Shown: positions 35,131 to 44,496 of the stretch, one piece after another
How the letters are laid out: the number at the start of each line of letters is the position of its first letter
Numbering within the stretch: the first letter of the stretch is position 1
DNA from: UBA7239 sp035430165
Lineage (GTDB): Bacteria; Pseudomonadota; Gammaproteobacteria; Pseudomonadales; UBA7239
DNA: 64,000 nt
Assembly (NCBI GenBank): GCA_035430165.1
Contig: DAOMGE010000001.1
Coordinates: 62,001 to 126,000 of the forward strand
Direction: 5' to 3'
Position numbers and translations under genes: made by a program
Notes under the pieces: generated by a model
The model's input: only the letters and a program-made list of their open reading frames with translations
Database searches by the model: none
Told to the model about the DNA's origin: nothing

Positions 35131-35909
35131 TTCACCAACCTGACTTCGAACCACATCGGCCAATCCTTGCCCGTCACCAGCAGGGTTTGCGTGGCAGGAT
35201 TCCATGCCAGACCATTCAGGACTTGATCGCCATTGCGCGCTGGCATCTGTTTCTGTGCGGCCTGCGACAGTTTTTCGAAATCATACTGACCCAGTACCCG
35301 GCCATTGTCCGGATTGATCACCAGCACAACATCGCGATGCCAGACATTAGCAAGAATTTTTCCGTCAACCCATTCCAGTTCGTTGAGATTATCCCGATGT
35401 TGCCCCTCGGCATCGACAACAGTCACTGCACGCAGCGGCAACAGTTTTTTTGCATCGCGAAACACCAGCTGGTCGGAACCGTCACTGGACACCAGCTGCT
35501 TGCCATCCGACGTCAATCCCCAACCTTCCACATCGAATGGCAACACACGCTGCAAGTGCAATGCCATGTCATACACACGCACTTCGCGATTTTGCCACGT
35601 CAATTGGTAGAGCGTGTTATCCAGATACGCCAGGCCTTCACCGAAATCATTCGGTGGCAATAACACATGGTTTTTTTCAGAAAAATTTTCTGCGTCAAAG
35701 GCAAACAGTCGAGACTGGCCGACGCCCCCGGTACTTTCAAATAACTGTCCGCCGGCAAATACCAGACCTTCGGTAAAATGTTCCGGTTCGCGCGGCATGG
35801 TCCGCAATAACTGCCATTGCAACAGTGGCACGTCAGCACGGGCAACCGGCAGGAACGACAAGCCGATCAACATCCGGATAAAAATAATAGTGAGGAAATT
35901 ATTGCGCAT
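35103..35909 (-). CDS. Glutaminyl-peptide cyclotransferase (Glu_cyclase_2 family)
   Basis: A 268-residue exported enzyme that turns N-terminal Gln into pyroglutamate, with a signal peptide (MRNNFLTIIFIRMLIGLSFLPVARA). It is a five-bladed propeller family: FTEGLVFAGGQLFESTGGVGQS, FGEGLAYLDNTLYQLTWQ, GWGLTSDGKQL, LNELEWVDGKILANVW and LNGLAWNPATQTLLVTGKDWP are recognisable blades (given in pieces). The start at 35909 leaves a normal signal peptide; the frame is open to 36083 but overlaps the neighbour. Its ATG lies inside the 3' end of the RluA-like gene, an 11-bp overlap. Confidence 0.88.
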   Translation of the reverse strand: MRNNFLTIIFIRMLIGLSFLPVARADVPLLQWQLLRTMPREPEHFTEGLVFAGGQLFESTGGVGQSRLFAFDAENFSEKNHVLLPPNDFGEGLAYLDNTLYQLTWQNREVRVYDMALHLQRVLPFDVEGWGLTSDGKQLVSSDGSDQLVFRDAKKLLPLRAVTVVDAEGQHRDNLNELEWVDGKILANVWHRDVVLVINPDNGRVLGQYDFEKLSQAAQKQMPARNGDQVLNGLAWNPATQTLLVTGKDWPMWFEVRLVNQSSAPKSR

Positions 35910-36558
35910 CGATTTTGCAATCCTGTGCCGACCAGCAATGGATGTCGGCAGCAAACCTGTCGAAGTATTCACCGCTGTCGGGCGTTGAATTGATATGGAT
36001 TGTCTGTCCCTGCCAGGCAAACTGCAAGGATGCCGCGTGCAAATAGCCGCGATCCGCCGGTGTGCCGCCGTAACGCGCATCACCCAGTATCGGGCTGCCC
36101 AGCGCTTTCATCACCACGCGCAATTGATGGGTGCGGCCGGTTTTTGGCTGCAGGATAAACAGGCGCAGGCCAGGCGCCAGGCCATGCGACGTAAATGCGG
36201 TGATCGCGGGGTTTGCACGGGAACGCAACAACTTCCAGTTACCGTCACGGCTGCGTGCCATATCGCCGACAACAGCGCCCTGTTTTTTCGACGGTTTTTT
36301 ATCTGACAGGGCGAGATAGGTTTTCTGTACGGTATGCGAGTCAAACAGCTGCGTGAAAGATTGCGCCGCTCTCTTGTTGCGCGCAACCAGCAACAAACCT
36401 GATGTCATTTTGTCGAGTCGATGAACCGGGAACAGTTTTTCTTGCGGATACTGTTCTGCCAGTGCCGCAAAAAAACCGGCGCCGTCTTCACTATGGAAAC
36501 TCGCGCCTGCGGGCTTGTTAAACACAAAAAAATCCGCGTGCTCAAACACCGGTATCAT
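35899..36558 (-). CDS. RluA-like RNA pseudouridine synthase (TIGR01621-type)
   Basis: Converts uridine to pseudouridine in RNA. The 219-residue protein is short for the RluA family and lacks an S4 domain. It begins IPVFEHADFFVFNKPAG, with the catalytic Asp in HRLDKMTSGLLLVA. GRTHQLRVVMKALGSPILGD, cited in part, is the conserved RTHQLRVH-like block. The frame continues upstream to 36741, but that stretch crosses a palindromic repeat and the cysS gene, so the ATG at 36558 is used. RNA target unknown. Confidence 0.88.
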   Translation of the reverse strand: MIPVFEHADFFVFNKPAGASFHSEDGAGFFAALAEQYPQEKLFPVHRLDKMTSGLLLVARNKRAAQSFTQLFDSHTVQKTYLALSDKKPSKKQGAVVGDMARSRDGNWKLLRSRANPAITAFTSHGLAPGLRLFILQPKTGRTHQLRVVMKALGSPILGDARYGGTPADRGYLHAASLQFAWQGQTIHINSTPDSGEYFDRFAADIHCWSAQDCKIDAQ

Positions 36559-36560
36559 AC

Positions 36561-36612
36561 AACCCTCTCCCATATGGGGAGAGGGTGGCGCGCGGCGCCG
36601 GGAGAGGGTTTT
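36561..36612. repeat. Double palindrome (CCCTCTCCC type) between cysS and the RluA-like gene
   Basis: AACCCTCTCCC is repeated as its complement twice: once as GGGGAGAGGGT at ~36576 and again as GGGAGAGGGTT at ~36600, with GGCGCGCGGCGCC between. Two alternative hairpins are possible. Similar CCCTCTCCC palindromes are common intergenic repeats in many bacteria. It begins 1 bp after cysS and could protect or terminate its transcript. Confidence 0.75.
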
Positions 36613-36613
36613 G

Positions 36614-38032
36614 TTACTCCCGTCGCCACGTCGTACCCGCGCGTGAATCTTCCAGCACCACACCTTGCGCCAGCAATTCATCGCGAATCTGGTCAGCACG
36701 CGCGAAATTTTTATCCTTCTTGGCCTGCACACGTTCGGCAATCAGTGCTTCCACGGCGTCGGCGGCAATACCATCGCTGGTACCACCCTGCAGGAAAGCA
36801 TCGGCATCGGCCTGCAACACACCCAGCACAGCACCCAGTGATTTCAGCACGACGGCCAATTGCAGCGCTTTACTGTCTTCACACGCTGCACGTGCCGTAT
36901 TCAGTTGGCGCGCCAGATCAAACAATACTGCCATGGCTTCCGGCGTGCCGAAGTCATCGTCCATCACTTCAATAAAACGCGCCACTTCCGGCTGCGCAGC
37001 ATCAAGTTGGTCCAGCGGCAACACAGGAATATCTTTCAACCCGCGCAAGGCTGTGTAAAAACGCTCCAGCGCGCCGCGTGCCGTCTGCAGGTTTTCTTCG
37101 GAATAATTGATCGCACTGCGGTAATGACTGGACAGCAGCAGGTAACGCACGACTTCCGGGTGGTACTGGTCAAGAATCTCGCGGATGGTGAAAAAATTGC
37201 CCAGCGATTTTGACATCTTTTCATTGTTCACGCGCACAGCGCCGGCATGCATCCAGTAATTCGCATAGGTCTTGCCGGTTGCGGCTTCCGATTGTGCAAT
37301 TTCATTTTCATGGTGCGGGAATGGCAGGTCCGGGCCACCGCCATGAATATCAAATGATTCACCGAGGCAGCAGGTCGACATGGCCGAGCATTCGATATGC
37401 CAACCGGGACGACCCTTGCCCCAGGGTGAATCCCAGCTGACCTGTTTATTGGAATGATCAGCCGTATCGACTGAAACCGATTTCCACAAGGCAAAATCGC
37501 GCGGATCACGCTTGGCTTCGTCGACTTCGATGCGCGCACCTGCGAGTAATTCTTCCGTGTTCTTGCCTGACAGTTTTCCGTAGTTCGCAAATTTTTCGAC
37601 GATGTAATACACGTCGCCATTGCTGGCATGGTAAGCGTAGCCGTTTTCGATCAGGCGCTGCACCATCGCAATAATCTGTTCGATGTGTGCGGTGGCACAC
37701 GGCTCGATATCCGGTCGCGCCACACCGAGTCGCGTTTCGTCTTCATGCATCGCTGCGATAAAGCGCGCTGTGAGCGCGGTATACGCTTCGCCATTTTCAT
37801 CCGCGCGACGCAGGATCTTGTCGTCAATGTCTGTGATGTTGCGCACGTATGTCACATGCCAGCCGCGTGCGCGCAAGTATCGGGTGATTGCATCAAACGC
37901 GACCAGCACACGTGCATGGCCGAGATGGCAGTAATCGTAAACCGTCATGCCGCAGACATACATGCGGATATGGCCGGGCACCAGCGGCACGAATTCCTGC
38001 TTCTGGCGTGAAAGGGTGTTGTAGATTTTCAT
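36614..38032 (-). CDS. cysS: Cysteinyl-tRNA synthetase
   Basis: Charges tRNA-Cys. It has 472 residues. Class I signatures are HLGHAR (HIGH) and KMSKSLGN. The zinc-binding residues are MYVCGMTVYDYCHLGH, HIECSAM and HHENE. The C terminus has the anticodon-binding helical bundle. Other zinc and active-site blocks are standard. The open frame on the opposite strand here and through pcnB is a shadow. Confidence 0.97.
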   Translation of the reverse strand: MKIYNTLSRQKQEFVPLVPGHIRMYVCGMTVYDYCHLGHARVLVAFDAITRYLRARGWHVTYVRNITDIDDKILRRADENGEAYTALTARFIAAMHEDETRLGVARPDIEPCATAHIEQIIAMVQRLIENGYAYHASNGDVYYIVEKFANYGKLSGKNTEELLAGARIEVDEAKRDPRDFALWKSVSVDTADHSNKQVSWDSPWGKGRPGWHIECSAMSTCCLGESFDIHGGGPDLPFPHHENEIAQSEAATGKTYANYWMHAGAVRVNNEKMSKSLGNFFTIREILDQYHPEVVRYLLLSSHYRSAINYSEENLQTARGALERFYTALRGLKDIPVLPLDQLDAAQPEVARFIEVMDDDFGTPEAMAVLFDLARQLNTARAACEDSKALQLAVVLKSLGAVLGVLQADADAFLQGGTSDGIAADAVEALIAERVQAKKDKNFARADQIRDELLAQGVVLEDSRAGTTWRRE

Positions 38033-38061
38033 CGGGATGTCTTCGACTGGCAGGTGACTGG

Positions 38062-39444
38062 TTACGCAGAGGGTGGCGCACTGCGACGATTGCGTCCACC
38101 GCGTCGACGGCGATTATTATTGCCGGGGCCTTTTTCCTGTGTGCTGTTGGCTTCGCGCTGCAACTGTTCACGCCGTTCAGGATCTGCCGCCTGGTAATCC
38201 GTCCACCATTGGCCGAGGTTCTGCATATCTTCACCGGCCTGTTCACGCAACAACAGGAAATCATACGCCGCACGGAAACGCGGATGCTCCAGCATGCGTT
38301 CGGCACGACCACCGGTACGACGCGTGAGCTGCCATTGCAATTCCCAGATTTCCTGCATCGGCAAGGTAAACCGTTTCGGTATACCAATGCGCTTTACCTG
38401 TTCGCTGATCACTTTCTGCGCTGCTTTCTGCAAGGCAGGATACGGCGGCAGACCTTCGTGTTCCGCGTGTTTTTTCTGTTCCTGCAGCGCAGGCCACAGG
38501 ATAGCGGCACAGAGGAAAGCCGGCGTTACGCGCAAATCGCGGCGGATGCGGTCATCGGTATTGGTCAGCGCCTGCCGTATCAATTTGTCACTGTAGTTAC
38601 CGGGCTCCAGCAAACGCGCCGGGCCGGGAAACAGCACCGGGAACAACCGGTATTCACACATCAGCTCGAACGTTTTCAGTGCGTGGCCCGCCATGAACAT
38701 CTTGACCATTTCATCAAACAGGCGCGCATTGGAAATGTCATTCAGCAACGGTGCCAGGCGAGGAATCGGTGCGGCGGTATTTTTTTCAACGGTAAAACCC
38801 AGCTTGGCGGCAAGGCGCACGGCGCGCAGCATGCGCACCGGATCTTCCCGGTAACGGGTTTCCGGTTCGCCAATCATGTTGATCTGGCGCTTTCCGATAT
38901 CACGCATACCGTTGCAATAATCGCGCACAACACCATCGACACCGTAGTACAGCGCATTGACGGTGAAATCGCGACGAATCGCATCTTCCTCGATGCTGCC
39001 GTAAACGTTATCGCGCAACAACAGGCCACTGTCATGGGCTTCGCCCTGCGAGCTGTCTTCGGCGTTGCTGTGATGGCCGCGATAGGTGGTCACTTCGATC
39101 ATGTCGCGACCGAACATCACATGCACGATGCGGAAACGGCGGCCGATGATGCGCGAATGGCGAAACACTTGTCGCACCTGCTCCGGTGTGGCATTGGTGG
39201 CGACATCAAAATCTTTCGGATGCAGGTTCAGCAGCAAATCACGCACACCACCGCCAACGATATGCGCGTCATAACCGGCGTCATGGAGTCGCTCCAGCAC
39301 GCGCATGGCATTGCTGCTGATGTTGCGTTCAGGAATGCCATGCTGCGCAGGCGGAATGATAACGGCTGTCGTTGTCTTTCCCTGGCCGGCTTTGGGGCTG
39401 GCATTTCTTGCCTTGGAAACGCGGCTTTTGATCCAGTTGAGCAT
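38062..39444 (-). CDS. pcnB: Poly(A) polymerase I
   Basis: Adds poly(A) tails that target RNA for decay. It has 460 residues. The class II nucleotidyltransferase head has HIVGGGVRDLLL and the complete DxD motif KDFDVATNAT, then IRRDFTVNALYYG and EDPVRMLRAVRLAAKLGF. The C terminus is a very basic low-complexity tail (NNNRRRRGGRNRRS), typical of PcnB and probably RNA binding. In many gammaproteobacteria folK follows; here cysS does, 29 bp away. Confidence 0.95.
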   Translation of the reverse strand: MLNWIKSRVSKARNASPKAGQGKTTTAVIIPPAQHGIPERNISSNAMRVLERLHDAGYDAHIVGGGVRDLLLNLHPKDFDVATNATPEQVRQVFRHSRIIGRRFRIVHVMFGRDMIEVTTYRGHHSNAEDSSQGEAHDSGLLLRDNVYGSIEEDAIRRDFTVNALYYGVDGVVRDYCNGMRDIGKRQINMIGEPETRYREDPVRMLRAVRLAAKLGFTVEKNTAAPIPRLAPLLNDISNARLFDEMVKMFMAGHALKTFELMCEYRLFPVLFPGPARLLEPGNYSDKLIRQALTNTDDRIRRDLRVTPAFLCAAILWPALQEQKKHAEHEGLPPYPALQKAAQKVISEQVKRIGIPKRFTLPMQEIWELQWQLTRRTGGRAERMLEHPRFRAAYDFLLLREQAGEDMQNLGQWWTDYQAADPERREQLQREANSTQEKGPGNNNRRRRGGRNRRSAPPSA

Positions 39445-39554
39445 GGTGTGATAGCGATGGTTGCAAAGCGTGGCAGTGTAGCACTTACTGCATGTGTTGT
39501 AGTATTGGCGATGTTATCGGGGCGATCCATCAGGTACGGGCAACAGGACAAGGC

Positions 39555-40700
39555 ATGGCACTGCTAACCACCGCAAGCGGGACAACCGGGAAGGAAACAC
39601 CCGCGCATTTGCCACCTGCCTTTTCTGTGTTGCTTGATCTGTTGCGTTTTCTTGCTGCACTGCTGGTCGTCGTCGGCCATCTCACGCAATCCTATTTTTC
39701 CAGGGGCTGGCCGAACCTGACCAGCCTGTCGTTCAACATGGTCGCTGTTTTTTTCGTGCTTTCCGGTTTTGTTATCCGTTATACCGTCGATCGCAAGCCT
39801 TTCGCGCCGGCTGACTATTTTATCCACCGGCTGGCACGCATTTATTCCGTACTGATTCCTGCCGTGCTGTTTACGCTCTGTGCCGATTCACTCGCGCGAT
39901 TTGCCAATCCCAATTTCTACAATTTTCATTTCTATGAAGCCTCGACACAGTTGTGGATGCGCACAGGTGCGGTGTTGTTTTTTGTCAACGAGGCTTACGG
40001 CCATGACATCACGCTGATGAGCAACAGCCCGATCTGGTCACTCGGTTATGAAGTGCCCTACTACCTCGCCTTCGGTATATTTTTTTACCTGCGCGGTTTC
40101 TGGCGCTGGGCGTTGCTGTCTGTTCTCGCCGGCATCCTGGGGCCCAATATTTTTGTGTTGTTCCCGCTATGGCTGGCCGGTTGCGGGATCTACACGCTGA
40201 CACAGAAAAAAATGCCGTGTGCCAGAACCGGCGCATGGCTGCTACTGCTGCTGGCTGCAGAATTCGTCCTGCTGCCGCTGTTTCCGGCGATTAACACGCA
40301 ATCACTGCCGGAAAACTGGCAATGGCTGGGCAGCGTGTGGTCTGGTCGCTCGCAACAATTTCCCTCGTTTTATGTCGCCGGCATCCTGACCATCACCGGC
40401 ATTCTCGCCGCGTACCATTTACACGATTGCTACGCGCATTACTTGCTGAAAGTCCGGCAACCGGTCAAGGCCCTCGCCTCGACATCGTTCTCGCTTTACC
40501 TCTACCACTTTCCCTGCCTGGTTTTGCTGCGCGCTTTGTTTGCCTACGACAAGACCGATACGCTTTCGAAACTGGCCGTTTTGCTGTGCGTGATACTGGC
40601 CTGTTACGGCCTGGCACAAATCACAGAAAAGAAAAAAGATGCCTGGGTAAAATTCCTGTCCAGTGTCTGGCACTGGCTTACGCACAAGGCAAAACGCTAG
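39555..40700 (+). CDS. Acyltransferase-3 family membrane protein
   Basis: A 381-residue polytopic acyltransferase. The family start DLLRFLAALLVVVGHLTQSYF (in part) carries the catalytic-type His (VGHL); VFFVLSGFVIRYT and SPIWSLGYEVPYYLAFG follow, with FSLYLYHFPCLV near the end. The ATG at 39555 has AGG upstream and gives a sensible N terminus; the frame extends to 39492. It probably O-acylates an extracellular glycan. It stands alone, divergent from pcnB. It is the third AT3 gene of the window. Confidence 0.83.
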   Translation: MALLTTASGTTGKETPAHLPPAFSVLLDLLRFLAALLVVVGHLTQSYFSRGWPNLTSLSFNMVAVFFVLSGFVIRYTVDRKPFAPADYFIHRLARIYSVLIPAVLFTLCADSLARFANPNFYNFHFYEASTQLWMRTGAVLFFVNEAYGHDITLMSNSPIWSLGYEVPYYLAFGIFFYLRGFWRWALLSVLAGILGPNIFVLFPLWLAGCGIYTLTQKKMPCARTGAWLLLLLAAEFVLLPLFPAINTQSLPENWQWLGSVWSGRSQQFPSFYVAGILTITGILAAYHLHDCYAHYLLKVRQPVKALASTSFSLYLYHFPCLVLLRALFAYDKTDTLSKLAVLLCVILACYGLAQITEKKKDAWVKFLSSVWHWLTHKAKR

Positions 40701-40826
40701 AACCGGAATGGCAGGGCAAGGTTTGTCCTGACGCAAACATCCCCGTGATTTTCTGTGCTAGGATTTTGCAGCCTTCTTTTTTGAAGGTCCTGTTTATTCC
40801 TCAGCAATATACGCTTCAAGGAGACC

Positions 40827-41084
40827 ATGATGAGCACCAGACTTTTGAACGTTTCGATGATTAAAGCTTCCGTGATTGCCGCTTCTATCGTTCTGGCTGC
40901 TGGCTGCGCCAGCAATTCTGATCTGGCTGCCGTGCGTGAACAGGCAATCCAGGCACAGAAAACCGCTGACGAAGCCAAAGCCACTGCAGCCGCTGCCCAA
41001 CAAACGGCAGAAGAAGCCAAACAATCTGCCAATGACGCGAACACCAAGATTGACCGTTCGTTCAAGAAAGCGATGTACAAGTAA
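40827..41084 (+). CDS. Lpp/OprI-like murein lipoprotein
   Basis: An 85-residue outer-membrane lipoprotein. The lipobox is LAAGC (Cys27). The mature part is an Ala-zipper coiled coil rich in AxxA heptads (QAQKTADEAKATAAAAQQ). It ends in AMYK, and a C-terminal Lys is the residue linked to peptidoglycan in E. coli Lpp. A strong AAGGAGA precedes the ATG at 40827. It converges on two L,D-transpeptidase genes, the enzyme family that makes this link. A terminator follows directly. Confidence 0.88.
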   Translation: MMSTRLLNVSMIKASVIAASIVLAAGCASNSDLAAVREQAIQAQKTADEAKATAAAAQQTAEEAKQSANDANTKIDRSFKKAMYK

Positions 41085-41107
41085 GACCTGCACATTGCCA
41101 GACCAGG

Positions 41108-41137
41108 GCCCGCTGCTTTCCGGCAGCGGGCTTTTTT
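41108..41137. terminator. Terminator after the Lpp-like gene
   Basis: Stem GCCCGCTGC / GCAGCGGGC with loop TTTCCG, then six T. It ends inside the stop codon of the converging L,D-transpeptidase gene (41136). The T-run is on the plus strand, so it serves the lipoprotein gene. Confidence 0.9.
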
Positions 41138-42143
41138 ATGGCTCGGGAATTGCGGGCGGCGGGTTCTGCCGTTTCATGACAGGACCCACCGCCTCCGGCC
41201 TGCCGGTTGCTTCAATCTGCAGCGTATCAACGACGCGCCAGTCCACCGGGTAATCCGGGTACTGGCTGATTGCCTGCTCAATCATGCCTTTCAGGATGCT
41301 TTTGTCCGCCGCCTGCTCCGGCGGCGTACCTTCCAGCCACGGGTGAACCTCCACATACAGCACCCCGCCGCTCCAGCCAACCTTGTAGGGCTGGTTGACG
41401 ATCTGCACCGGTGTGCCGACGTCCACCACCTCGTACATGTGCTGGATGTCTTCGGGATACATGCGGATACAGCCGTGTGTGACCTGCATGCCAATGCCGT
41501 AAGCCTTGTTGGTGCCGTGGATCAGGTAGGAGGGCGTGGACAGATACAAGGCATAGGCACCGAGCGGATTATCCGGCCCCGGGCCGACCACTTCCGGCAG
41601 CACATCCCCTTCGGCAGCATGCTCGGCGCGCAAGGCCTCCGGCGGATACCAGGTCGGGTCGGTGACCTTGTTGGTCACACGCGTCCGCACCAGCGGTGTG
41701 TTCCAGTCACGGCGACCGATACTGACCGGGTGCATCTCGACGCTCGACGCCACAGCCGCCGGCATCTCGATTTGCTGTTTTTTCTTACCCTTGCCGACAA
41801 CTTTGGGCGGCACATAAGTACCGGGATAAAAATACATGCGCTTTTCCGCGACGTTGATGACAATGCCTTCGTGCGGCGCCGCCGGCAGCAGATGGCGCTG
41901 CGGCAACACCACGGATGTGCCCTCGCGGGGCAACCAGGTGTCGACTGCAGGATTGGCATTGACGATGTCATCGAAGCCGAGATCGTTGGCGCGGGCAATA
42001 TCGACCAGCGTATCTTCCTGATGCGCCAGCACTACTTTTTCATCGCCGACCAGCACGTCACCGTTTTCCGGCAACGGAAACGTATTGGCAAACGCGACGG
42101 GCGCAGCCAGCAAACAACCCATCAGAATAAAACGGTATGTCAC
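41136..42143 (-). CDS. L,D-transpeptidase (YbiS/ErfK type) with LysM-like domain
   Basis: Exported enzyme of 335 residues. Signal peptide (MTYRFILMGCLLAAPVAFANTFPL, in part), then a LysM-like region (VVLAHQEDTLVDIARANDLGFDDIVNANP) and a YkuD domain with HGTNKAYGIGMQVTHGCIRM carrying the catalytic Cys. YbiS/ErfK enzymes attach Lpp to peptidoglycan or make 3-3 cross-links. The C terminus ends in a Pro-rich tail. The start is GTG at 42143, overlapping the preceding gene's stop (GTGA). The context, with an Lpp-like gene at its 3' side, favours Lpp attachment. Confidence 0.9.
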   Translation of the reverse strand: MTYRFILMGCLLAAPVAFANTFPLPENGDVLVGDEKVVLAHQEDTLVDIARANDLGFDDIVNANPAVDTWLPREGTSVVLPQRHLLPAAPHEGIVINVAEKRMYFYPGTYVPPKVVGKGKKKQQIEMPAAVASSVEMHPVSIGRRDWNTPLVRTRVTNKVTDPTWYPPEALRAEHAAEGDVLPEVVGPGPDNPLGAYALYLSTPSYLIHGTNKAYGIGMQVTHGCIRMYPEDIQHMYEVVDVGTPVQIVNQPYKVGWSGGVLYVEVHPWLEGTPPEQAADKSILKGMIEQAISQYPDYPVDWRVVDTLQIEATGRPEAVGPVMKRQNPPPAIPEP

Positions 42144-42882
42144 GGGCGTATCTCCACGATGGTGCCATCGGCCACCTTTCTCCACAGCACATCCATTTCC
42201 TCGTTGGTGATGGCGATGCAACCGCGCGTCCAGTCCACTTCCGCGTGCAATCGGCCGACATANNNNNNNNNNNNNNNNNNNNNNNNNNNNNNNNNNNNNN
42301 NNNNNNNNNNNNNNNNNNNNNNNNNNNNNNNNNNNNNNNNNNNNNNNNNNNNNNNNNNNNNNTGATGGCGATGCAACCGCGCGTCCAGTCCACTTCCGCG
42401 TGCAATCGGCCGACATAACCGAAACCGTTCTGCAAGCCGTGAATCAGGATATCGCCGCCGGGATCACAGCCCTGTTTGCGCGCCCGCTGCAAATCCGCCA
42501 GATTCGGATAGGAAATTCGCAGCGCGCGATAAAAACCGGAATCACGGATATGTTCCGACACGAAGTAGATACCTTCCGGCGTGCGTTTGTCGCCGCTGCA
42601 GGTCTTGGCACCGACAGGATTCTGTCCCAGCGCCACCTTGTAGCTCGCCACTAACTGGCCATTGGCGTAGTAACGCAACTGGTGGCGCGATTTCTCAATG
42701 ATGATGCGGTCGTGCTGCGGAATGTTTTCTGCGGCACGGGCTGGCTCACCCGGCGCAGATGGCGGCGGTGCCGGGTGATAGCTGCAGCCTGCTGAGCAGA
42801 CCAAGACCAGTGCCAAGCCGATATTGCGCAGCATTCCGGTACGCAAGAATCTGACAGCAGTGCGGAGAATGATCCTCTTCAT
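42140..42882 (-). CDS. YafK-like L,D-transpeptidase-family lipoprotein, split by a false gap
   Basis: Exported YkuD-family protein beginning MKRIILRTAVRFLRTGMLRN, with signal peptide and lipobox-like SAGC (Cys32). Body: KTCSGDKRTPEGIYFV, ISYPNLADLQRARKQG, GDILIHGLQNGFGYVG, and the catalytic DWTRGCIAI. The gap falls in the codon after CIAI, and the same coding sequence is repeated after it, ending TNEEMDVLWRKVADGTIVEIRP as expected of the family. Removing the N and one 55-bp copy gives one intact ORF of about 195 residues. Relatives include E. coli YafK/DpaA, which detaches Lpp from peptidoglycan. The true coding length is therefore 155 bp less than the coordinates suggest. Confidence 0.85.
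42208..42417. other. Assembly gap with 55-bp repeated flanks (false gap)
   Basis: The 100 N at 42263-42362 are flanked by an identical 55-bp sequence at 42208-42262 and 42363-42417. Both copies encode the same protein segment around the catalytic Cys in the same frame. The simplest reading is that two contigs overlapped by 55 bp but were scaffolded with a placeholder. Confidence 0.9.
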
Positions 42883-42945
42883 AGCGGCGAGTTTATTGTG
42901 ATGTACCTGTTATAGCCAGTTGTATGCCTGAAATTCAACAAGCTC

Positions 42946-44496
42946 TTACATTTGCGGCTTCTGCCGCAATTCCGATTCCAGTTTTTTTGTCTCGGTAATA
43001 TCAACCAGTGTGATGACCACGCCATCAATCATATTGTCGAGCCGACGATACGGCATGATGCGCACGGTGAACCAGCGACCATCGCTCGTTGCAATCTGTT
43101 TCTCGCAAACAACCAGTGTACGCAACGTCTCGGCAGCATCGTCATGTAGCGACAGGTATTGCAGGCTGGTGGTGAGGTCACTGAGTGGCCGGCCGACATC
43201 ACTTTCACGCAAGCTGATGATCTTCGCTGCGCGCTCTGTATAACGCCTGACGTTCAGATTTTGATCGAGGAACAGGATGGCAATCTCGATACTGTTGAGC
43301 ACGTTCTGCATGTCGCTCTGCGCCAGCGCGAGATCATCCAGTTTCGATTGCAACTCGTTATTGATGGTTTGCAATTCCTCATTCATCGACTGCATTTCTT
43401 CCTTTGATGTGGTCAACTCCTCATTGGTCGATTGCAGCTCTTCATTGGTGGATTGCAACTCTTCGTTCGCTGATTGCAGCTCTTCCCGCGATGCGCGCGC
43501 CTCTTCGCGCAGCGCCTGGATTTCATCGCGGTACTGCTGCAGCTCTGCCACACGAGATACGTGCGCCTCTCCCTCTACCTTCCCTCCCTCCGCATCAACC
43601 AAACTCGGGGCAATATCACGGAACACGATCATCGTCATCCCTTGCAAATGGGAGGGCTCATAGAAAGTCTGCACCGTCACATCGACCCGCTGTTCTCCCG
43701 ACGCTGTCACCACTCGCAAACCATGCAGCTGCAGCGGCTCGCTTTGCATCGCGGCCTGCTTGAGCGCAAGAAACAGCGGTGTACGCAGCCCTTCCCGTGC
43801 CATGGCGTGGATATTCCAGCTGGCCTTGCCGGCTGCCGGCTCGAGGTATTTGCCTGTGCGACCGCTGATATAGACGATATCACCATCGCTGTTCAGCACG
43901 ACCGCCGCCGGCGCATACACCTGCAGCAAGACCTGGTCAGCGACGGCTTGCAGGTCACCAATGGATTGGGCGGGCGCATCTGAAGAAGACAAAGGATGTT
44001 CCTTGTTCAAGCTGGACAGGGGAGGAAACGACTTCAACATGAAATCGGGGCCACGCGCGGAAGCAGTGTTCTTGCGCAGGTAAAAACGCAATTTCGATTG
44101 CTGCGGCGCAAACAGGTTATTCAAATGCCCGACCGTCTCTGAACTACCCAGCAGTAACACGCCTCCAGGCAGCAGACTGTAGTGAAACAGTGGCAACAGC
44201 CGGCGCTGCAATCGGGCATCAAAGTAAATAAGCAGATTGCGGCAGGAAATCATGTCCAGCTTGGTGAACGGCGGATCCAGTACTACATCATGCTGCGCAA
44301 ACAACACCATGTCGCGAATAGACTGGTTAATCTGGTAATGCGTTTCATGCGCGCTGAAAAAATGCGCCAGCCTTTCCCGTGAGACATCGGTACTGATCGA
44401 CAGTGGATACGCGCCACGCCGCGCTGCGGCAATAGCATCCAGACTCAGATCCGAAGCAAATATTTGTAATGAAAAATCTTGCGGTTGTGGCAGCTT
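42946..44496 (-). pseudogene. CheR C-terminal half + coiled coil + PAS, downstream of an in-frame stop
   Basis: This frame continues in phase, without other stops, from the CheB-CheR gene ending at 44497. It begins KLPQPQDFSLQIFASDLS, the rest of the CheR SAM-binding fold (DMVLFAQHDVVLDPPFTKLDMISCRNLLIYF, in part). A hybrid spacer follows, then a long coiled coil of EELQSTNEELQ repeats, and a PAS domain (LDQNLNVRRYTERAAKII). It ends near residue 516 of this half. The first internal ATG is 44310, which would lose part of the CheR fold. So either the full CheB-CheR-PAS gene carries one nonsense codon, or the base is wrong. Confidence 0.75.

Noticed and set aside
37888..39567. 559-codon open frame on the plus strand
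   Set aside because: It is antisense to most of pcnB and part of cysS, both of which have full family motifs. Composition is that of a shadow frame (many His/Arg/Gln) and no family similarity is seen.
41343..42365. 340-codon plus-strand frame opposite the L,D-transpeptidase gene, ending in the N run
   Set aside because: It is the antisense of a gene with signal peptide and catalytic THGC motif, and its end is made of N.
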